In this document: one piece after another, positions 59,500 to 64,000 of the stretch
Numbering within the stretch: position 1 is the first letter of the stretch
Layout of the letters: every line of letters begins with the position of its first letter
NCBI RefSeq assembly: GCF_009709555.1
Contig: NZ_WJBG01000228.1
Location: 1 to 64,000 of the forward strand
Origin: Streptomyces blattellae
GTDB taxonomy: Bacteria > Actinomycetota > Actinomycetes > Streptomycetales > Streptomycetaceae
DNA: 64,000 bases
Direction: 5' to 3'
Position numbers and translations under genes: made by a program
The notes under the pieces: generated by a model
What the model saw: only the letters and a program-made list of their open reading frames with translations
Told to the model about the DNA's origin: nothing
Databases searched by the model: none

Positions 59500-60366
59500 A
59501 TGGCCGCACCCACCGCATATTCACTCATCGCCACTGACCTGGACGGCACGCTGCTCCGAGGCGACGACACGCTCTCCGACCGGTCGCTCGCCGCGCTTGC
59601 GCAGGTGACGGCGTTCGGCGCCCGGCACTTGGTGGTAACGGGGAGGCCGGCGCCGCGAGTGCGGCCGTTGCTCGACATCCTCGGGTGCGGGGGGCTCGCG
59701 GTGTGCGGGCAGGGCGCGCAGGTGTACGACTCCGGCGCGGACCGTCTGCTGTGGTCCGTCACGCTGGACCGGGAGTTGGCCGAGACCGCGCTCGGCAAGA
59801 TCGAGGCGGAGGTCGGGCAGGTGTACGCCGCCGTCGACCAGGACGGCGTCGACGGGCTCACGCTGATCGAGCCGGGGTACCTGATGCCCCACCCGACCCT
59901 GCCCGCCGTACGCGTGGGGCGCCGCGACGACCTGTGGTGCGCGCCCATCAGCAAGGTGCTGCTGCGCCATCCCACCCTGTCCGACGACGAGTTGGCGGCG
60001 ACGGCCCGCGCCGTGGTCGGTTCTCTCGCGACGGTCACCATGTCCGGGCCCGGCACCGTCGAACTCCAGCCATGCGGAGTGACCAAGGCGACCGGTCTCG
60101 CGCTGGCCGCCGAGCACCTGGGGCTGGGACCTGGGCAGACCATCGCCTTCGGGGACATGCCCAACGACATCCCCATGTTCGACTGGGCGGCTCATGGCGT
60201 CGCCATGGCCAACGCCCATCCCGAACTCAAGGCGGTGGCCGACGAGATCACCCTGTCGAACGAGGACGACGGCATCGCCGTCGTCCTCGAACGCCTCTTC
60301 CCTGCCGGTGGTTCTCAGTACGGGCCGAAGACGTTGTCGATCGAGCCGTACCGGTGGTACGCGTAG
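59500..60366 (+). CDS. HAD-superfamily Cof-like phosphatase
   Basis: 288 residues. HAD motif I IATDLDGTLLRGDDTL (catalytic DxD), motif II VVTGRPAP, cap domain with GLAVCGQGAQVYDSG, the lysine region in GVTKATGLALAAEHLGL, and motif IV IAFGDMPNDIPMFDWA. Typical of Cof-type sugar or nucleotide phosphatases. The last 52 nt overlap the convergent transglycosylase gene, so its extreme C-terminus (from GGSQYGPK on) is encoded antisense to another protein. Confidence 0.88.
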   Translation: MAAPTAYSLIATDLDGTLLRGDDTLSDRSLAALAQVTAFGARHLVVTGRPAPRVRPLLDILGCGGLAVCGQGAQVYDSGADRLLWSVTLDRELAETALGKIEAEVGQVYAAVDQDGVDGLTLIEPGYLMPHPTLPAVRVGRRDDLWCAPISKVLLRHPTLSDDELAATARAVVGSLATVTMSGPGTVELQPCGVTKATGLALAAEHLGLGPGQTIAFGDMPNDIPMFDWAAHGVAMANAHPELKAVADEITLSNEDDGIAVVLERLFPAGGSQYGPKTLSIEPYRWYA

Positions 60367-60797
60367 TGGCAGGCGGCGGTGATGTTCGCGACCGGGTCGT
60401 ACGGGTCGAACAAGGTGCCGGCCACGTGGTACGCCTGGAAGGTCGGGTCGATGACCTGGAGGAGGCCCTTCGACGGGGTGCCCGCGGCGGCGTTGGAGTC
60501 CCAGTTGTTGATGGCGGCCGGGTTGCCCGAGGACTCCCGCATGATGTTGCGGTAGATGCCGTCGTAGGACCCGGGGATGTCGTTCTCCGCCATCACCTGG
60601 AGGGACGCCCGGATCCAGCCGTCGAGGTTGTCGGCGTAGCCCAGCGAGGTGGCGGTGGCCACGGCCGGGGTGGCCGCCGAGGCGCTGGTCGCGCCGATGA
60701 CCGGCAGGGCGAGGACGGCGACGCTGGTGCCGGCCACGGCGATGGCGCGGGTGATGCGGGCGGTTCGGGTACGGCGGTGCTTATCGGCTGCAGCCAT
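60315..60797 (-). CDS. secreted SLT-domain transglycosylase
   Basis: 160 residues. Signal peptide from ATG 60797 (MAAADKHRRTRTARITRAIAVAGTSVAVLALPVIGATSASA). The lytic transglycosylase-like domain has the catalytic glutamate in GIYRNIMRESSGNPAAIN, then PSKGLLQVIDPTFQAYH and the final HYAYHRYGSIDNVFGPY, as in resuscitation-associated wall lysins. GAGAGGAA precedes the ATG. Directly upstream is a ydaO-type riboswitch, so c-di-AMP probably controls its expression. Confidence 0.9.
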   Translation of the reverse strand: MAAADKHRRTRTARITRAIAVAGTSVAVLALPVIGATSASAATPAVATATSLGYADNLDGWIRASLQVMAENDIPGSYDGIYRNIMRESSGNPAAINNWDSNAAAGTPSKGLLQVIDPTFQAYHVAGTLFDPYDPVANITAACHYAYHRYGSIDNVFGPY

Positions 60798-60810
60798 GAC
60801 GAAGTTCCTC

Positions 60811-60965
60811 TCCGACGCCTGCGAGGTGAGCTGTCGGGTTCGGGCTGGGAGGTGCCCGGCCACACCCGCGGGCGTGGCTTCACCCCGAGCCATCCCGGCG
60901 TGTGGCCGGTCCGGCGGCTTACCTGGGTCCCCCGCTCCTGCCGTGCGGTGAGTTCGTCAACGGGT
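60811..60965 (-). promoter_or_regulatory. c-di-AMP (ydaO-yuaA) riboswitch
   Basis: Read on the minus strand, the conserved aptamer blocks occur in order: CGGGGGACCCAGGT (about 60921-60934), then GGGGTGAAGCC (60876-60886), then CCCGAACCCGACAGCTCACC with TCGCAGGC (60817-60844). This is the ydaO consensus as I remember it from Streptomyces rpfA-type leaders. The aptamer ends about 14 nt before the ATG and next to the ribosome site, leaving no space for a separate terminator. Control by ribosome-site masking is therefore inferred. Confidence 0.85.
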
Positions 60966-61243
60966 CGCTCGGGCGGTGGCAGGATTCGGCGTCCGCCCGA
61001 CTGGCCGGGAACGTATGCGAGAGCACATGTCCGGAACAAGTAGCGGATTCACACCTCGCACCTATTGACCTTGGTGTGGTGGTGAATGTGTCGCTTGATC
61101 CTTTGCGGTTGCCAAGCTCAACTGGCGTGGCGGAAAGGCGGATCGGCGGGTGCCTGTGCGCCTTCTGTGCGGGCCGGGGAGTGAGTCAAGTCACGCCTAT
61201 GCGCAAGTGCGGCAAAACGGGCAATCAGGCCAAGTGGGCCTTA
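60966..61243. other. intergenic region upstream of the riboswitch and 3' of the CocE gene
   Basis: Should hold the transglycosylase promoter on the minus strand. A small inverted repeat AGGCC-N5-GGCCT (61227-61241), followed by TTATTAA, lies just downstream of the hydrolase stop and could be a weak terminator. No gene is seen. Confidence 0.5.
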
Positions 61244-63256
61244 TTAACCGGCCGTTCGCGGGATGCGCTTCTCCCATGTCCGATGGAAGAGGACTCGGCC
61301 GCCCTCCGTGCAGATCACCTCGTCGGAGGTGACGAAGTGGTCCCCCTCGCAGCTGATCTCCGAGCGGGTGCGGACCGCGGTGTCCCAGCCCCGTTCCGGG
61401 CGGTGCAGCCGGATCGACCAGTCCGAGCGGGTGCGGGCCGAGAGCGGGTCCGCCTCGTCGATCGCGTACGTCTCCAGCGCGTCCTCGGTGCATTCCAGGC
61501 CGTCGGGGTACATGCGCGTGCCGCCGTACCGCGGGTCGACCTCCAAGCGCCAGGCGCCCCGGGCGACGTCCCGCACCACCAGGCGCTCGGGCCGTGGCTC
61601 GTCGAGTGTGGCGGGGCTCCATCCATCAGCGGCTACGCCGCGGGTCGCGCCCGGCGGCTCGGCCTGCCCGGGTTCCTCGAAACGGATATTCCGGTCAAAT
61701 TCGCGCTCCCGTACCGGCACTTCGAGGAAGCTGCCCGCCGGGTCCAGGGTGAAGCCCGCCGCCGAGTCGGGCTGCGGCCAGATCCACGGCCAGTACGCGG
61801 ACGAGACGGCCAGCCGGATGCGGTGCCCGGGCGGGAAGGCGTGGCCGATGGCATTCAGCTCGAAGGTCACCTCTTCGGTGGTACCCGGAGCCCATGGAAC
61901 CGCCCGGTCGCGCCCCTGCCGCGCCGAGAGGTTCAGCGCTCCGCGCGTGACGAGGGTCGACGAGCCGTCCGGTGCTATGTCACATACCCTCGCCACAACC
62001 TGCCCCCGCGCCGCCCCCGCGGTCACCCGCAGCCTCACCCGCGGCCGCCCCAGCACCCACGTCTCCTCGGCCACCGGAAACTCGAAGCACACCGACCGCG
62101 CGTCCTCCTCCCGCTGGTCCGGCGGCAGGTCGGCATCGCCCCCGATGGGCAGGAAACGGCCGGCGTCGATCCCGGTGTACATCGGCGACCGTACGAGGAC
62201 GGGGGTGCCCTGACAGGCGTACGTCACCGTCGTCACGTTCGGGGAGGGCCACGCGGGCTCGCCGACCCAGCGGCCGGGCAGGGCGCCGTAGGCCGTGGCC
62301 GGGCGGTGGGAGTCGGTGACGTAGGCGCGCAGCAGGGGCTCGGGGAGTGTGCCCTTGCCCTTCAGCCAGTGGTCCCACCAGCGCAGCGTCTCCTGGAGGA
62401 AGCCGGTCGCCGGGCCGGGTGGCAGGCCGCGGTCGGGGTACCGGTGCGACCAGGGGCCGATCAGGCCTCGCACGCGATCGGACGGAAGGTGCTCGACGAG
62501 CCGGAGCACCGTGTCGCGGTACGGGTCGTGCCAGCCGCCCACCGCGAGGACTGCCGCCTTGATCGCGCCGTAGTCCTCGCAGATACTGCCGTGGCGCCAG
62601 TAGCGGTCCCGTGTCTGGTGGGCGAGCCAGGTGTGGATGAGGGGCTGGACGGCCTCCAGGCGCTCGATCCACATGTCGCGCCAGGCCTCGCCGACGTACC
62701 GCGGGTCGGGCGGCCGGGAGGTGAAGGCGAGCAGGGCGGCGGCCCACGCGTGCGTGTCCACCGCGAGGACGGAACCTCCCATGTAGTGCACGTCGTTGTC
62801 ATAGCGATCGTCCGTGGAGCAGACGGTCACGATCGCCTTGAGCGGCTCGGGCGCGAGGGCCGCGATCTGGAGGGAGTTGACGCCGCCCCAGGAGATGCCG
62901 AACATGCCCACTTTGCCGTCGCACCAGGGCTGCGCGGCCAGCCAGTTGACCACCTCGACCCCGTCGGCCAGCTCCGTCACCGAGTACTCGTCGCCCGGCC
63001 TGCCCTCACTGTTGCCGTGCCCGCGCACATCGACCCGGACGGAGGCATAGCCGTGGCCCGCGTACCAGGGGTGGCGCCGGAAGTCGCGCTGGGCGGTCCA
63101 GTCGGTCAGGCGGTGGGGGAGGTATTCGAGGAGCGCCGGTACGGGCTGGTCGGTGAGCGGGCGCCACACGCGCGCGTACAGCAGGCTCCCGTCCGACAGG
63201 GGGACACGGAGGTCCTCGTGAGTCGTCTGGTAGGGGAAGGATGTACGGATGTTCAT
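61244..63256 (-). CDS. CocE/NonD family hydrolase (X-Pro dipeptidyl-peptidase-like)
   Basis: 670 residues. Alpha/beta hydrolase domain with VRVDVRGHGNSEGRPGDEY and the nucleophile elbow GMFGISWGGVNSLQ (GxSxGG, serine near residue 121). The acid and histidine lie around GGWHDPYRDTVLR and IGPWSHRYPDRG. Then a C-terminal jelly-roll (X-Pro C) domain with LNLSARQGRDR, FPPGHRIRLAVSSAYWPWIWP, and an extra ~100 residues beyond. No signal peptide. ATG at 63256 is chosen because GGGGA lies 8 nt upstream; GTG at 63262 is also possible. Confidence 0.87.
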   Translation of the reverse strand: MNIRTSFPYQTTHEDLRVPLSDGSLLYARVWRPLTDQPVPALLEYLPHRLTDWTAQRDFRRHPWYAGHGYASVRVDVRGHGNSEGRPGDEYSVTELADGVEVVNWLAAQPWCDGKVGMFGISWGGVNSLQIAALAPEPLKAIVTVCSTDDRYDNDVHYMGGSVLAVDTHAWAAALLAFTSRPPDPRYVGEAWRDMWIERLEAVQPLIHTWLAHQTRDRYWRHGSICEDYGAIKAAVLAVGGWHDPYRDTVLRLVEHLPSDRVRGLIGPWSHRYPDRGLPPGPATGFLQETLRWWDHWLKGKGTLPEPLLRAYVTDSHRPATAYGALPGRWVGEPAWPSPNVTTVTYACQGTPVLVRSPMYTGIDAGRFLPIGGDADLPPDQREEDARSVCFEFPVAEETWVLGRPRVRLRVTAGAARGQVVARVCDIAPDGSSTLVTRGALNLSARQGRDRAVPWAPGTTEEVTFELNAIGHAFPPGHRIRLAVSSAYWPWIWPQPDSAAGFTLDPAGSFLEVPVREREFDRNIRFEEPGQAEPPGATRGVAADGWSPATLDEPRPERLVVRDVARGAWRLEVDPRYGGTRMYPDGLECTEDALETYAIDEADPLSARTRSDWSIRLHRPERGWDTAVRTRSEISCEGDHFVTSDEVICTEGGRVLFHRTWEKRIPRTAG

Positions 63257-63469
63257 GCTCACATTCCCCTATTTCTTGGTAAGTCAATATATATCCACCC
63301 TTTTCAGATGATCAAAAACATACCGTTCGTGATCCGATACCGCCCGTACTGCGCGGGTGGGTGGCATAGGTGATCGAAAGGTGACCGGATACGCTGACTT
63401 GATTGATGGCAGCGACCTATCGACGAACCGTGTAACCGCCAGTGGACACCAGCAGACAGGAGACCCCTC
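63257..63469. promoter_or_regulatory. AT-rich divergent promoter region
   Basis: Contains an unusually AT-rich run for this genome (AAGTCAATATATATCC near 63281-63296), a natural promoter on the minus side. On the plus side, TACGCT (63390-63395) fits TANNNT. The polyprenyl synthase ribosome site AGGAG lies near 63458-63462. Confidence 0.5.
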
Positions 63470-64000
63470 GTGACCGTCGTCGGGCCGTTCGGGCTGAGCG
63501 TGCGGGACCAGGCTCTGGAAGCCGATGTCCAGGCCGGAATGACGGCTGTCGAGGAAGGGCTGCTCGAAGCCACCAAGAGTGAGGTCCCGTTCATCACCGA
63601 GGCCGCGCAGCATCTGGTGCGGGCCGGCGGCAAGCGGTTCCGGCCGCTGCTTGTGATGCTCTCCGCGCAGTTCGGGGACCCGTATGCACCGGGGGTCGTG
63701 CCGTCCGCCGTGGTCGTCGAGCTGACGCACCTCGCGACGCTGTACCACGACGACGTGATGGACGAGGCGGCCGTACGGCGCGGGGTGCCCAGCGCCAACG
63801 TCCGCTGGGGCAACTCGGTCGCCGTCCTCACCGGTGACTTCCTGTTCGCCCGCGCCTCGCACACCCTCGCCGATCTCGGGCCGGAGGCCGTGCGGGTGCA
63901 GGCCGAGGCGTTCGAGCGGCTGGTGACCGGACAGATCCTGGAGACGGCCGGTCCGATGGACGGCCGGGATCCGGTCGAGCACTACCTGGACGTGCTGAGC
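63470..64000 (+). CDS. polyprenyl diphosphate synthase (3' end beyond window)
   Basis: Open from GTG at 63470 to the window edge; the first 177 residues are visible. Trans-isoprenyl diphosphate synthase family: HLVRAGGKRFRPLLVMLSA (GGKRxRP) and the first Asp-rich motif LATLYHDDVMDEAAVRRG (DDxxD) near residues 87-91, then SVAVLTGDFLFARAS. Chain-length determinant cannot be judged without the rest, but context suggests the long chain for menaquinone. AGGAG ribosome site upstream. Divergent from the CocE hydrolase. Confidence 0.9.
   Translation, partial: MTVVGPFGLSVRDQALEADVQAGMTAVEEGLLEATKSEVPFITEAAQHLVRAGGKRFRPLLVMLSAQFGDPYAPGVVPSAVVVELTHLATLYHDDVMDEAAVRRGVPSANVRWGNSVAVLTGDFLFARASHTLADLGPEAVRVQAEAFERLVTGQILETAGPMDGRDPVEHYLDVLS

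Noticed and set aside
63284..63982. Minus-strand open frame of 232 codons at the right edge
   Set aside because: Antisense to the polyprenyl diphosphate synthase, whose GGKRxRP and DDxxD motifs are unmistakable.

Overview
The window is high-GC actinobacterial chromosome, almost certainly Streptomyces. The evidence is extreme G/C at third codon positions, frequent GTG starts, many 4-bp ATGA/GTGA gene overlaps, and a futalosine-type menaquinone pathway spread around a full 14-gene nuo operon. From memory, the gene order resembles the S. coelicolor region around SCO4490-SCO4583; no comparison was run.

Layout. 1-2000: a TetR regulator, an NAD(P)-binding oxidoreductase and a decayed stretch ending in a shortened DUF397 gene. 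2002-8190: menaquinone genes mqnL-mqnP, mqnM and mqnE, with a rhomboid protease and an Lrp regulator between them. 8308-17582: UdgX, acetyltransferase, DUF4229, a TetR regulator converging on a MaoC-like gene that carries a coding minisatellite, acyl-CoA ligase, sugar-binding lipoprotein, methyltransferase, and azlCD divergent from an XRE/cupin regulator. 17752-27957: cold-shock protein, mqnA, a Ser/Thr kinase gene broken by a 41-nt palindromic insertion, a YfhO/GT2/GtrA glycosylation operon, prepilin peptidase, mqnC and an imidazolonepropionase-like gene. 27980-33112: a GH18-like lipoprotein divergent from a polysaccharide cluster (NodB-GT2 fusion plus acyltransferase). 33148-36208: menG, PASTA protein, acetyltransferase and a geranylgeranyl-reductase-like flavoprotein. 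36471-54033: NlpC/P60 hydrolase, then nuoA-N behind a Rex-type operator. 54214-64000: recQ, a broken small gene, M56 peptidase, fumarylacetoacetase, HAD phosphatase, an SLT transglycosylase under a c-di-AMP (ydaO-type) riboswitch, a CocE/NonD hydrolase and the start of a polyprenyl diphosphate synthase.

How the genes fit together. The main theme is respiratory quinone: MqnA, MqnE and MqnC make the futalosine-route intermediates; MqnP, MqnL and MqnM (with prenylated FMN) prenylate and decarboxylate; MenG methylates. The polyprenyl synthase probably supplies the side chain and the reductase at 34916-36208 probably saturates part of it. NADH dehydrogenase I uses the product. The second theme is the cell surface: a CsbB/GtcA/YfhO-like glycosylation trio, an ica/pga-like exopolysaccharide cluster, and two secreted wall hydrolases, one under c-di-AMP control.

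I saw no CRISPR array, prophage, intact insertion sequence, tRNA or rRNA. Short tandem repeats are unusually common, mostly just 3' of stop codons.
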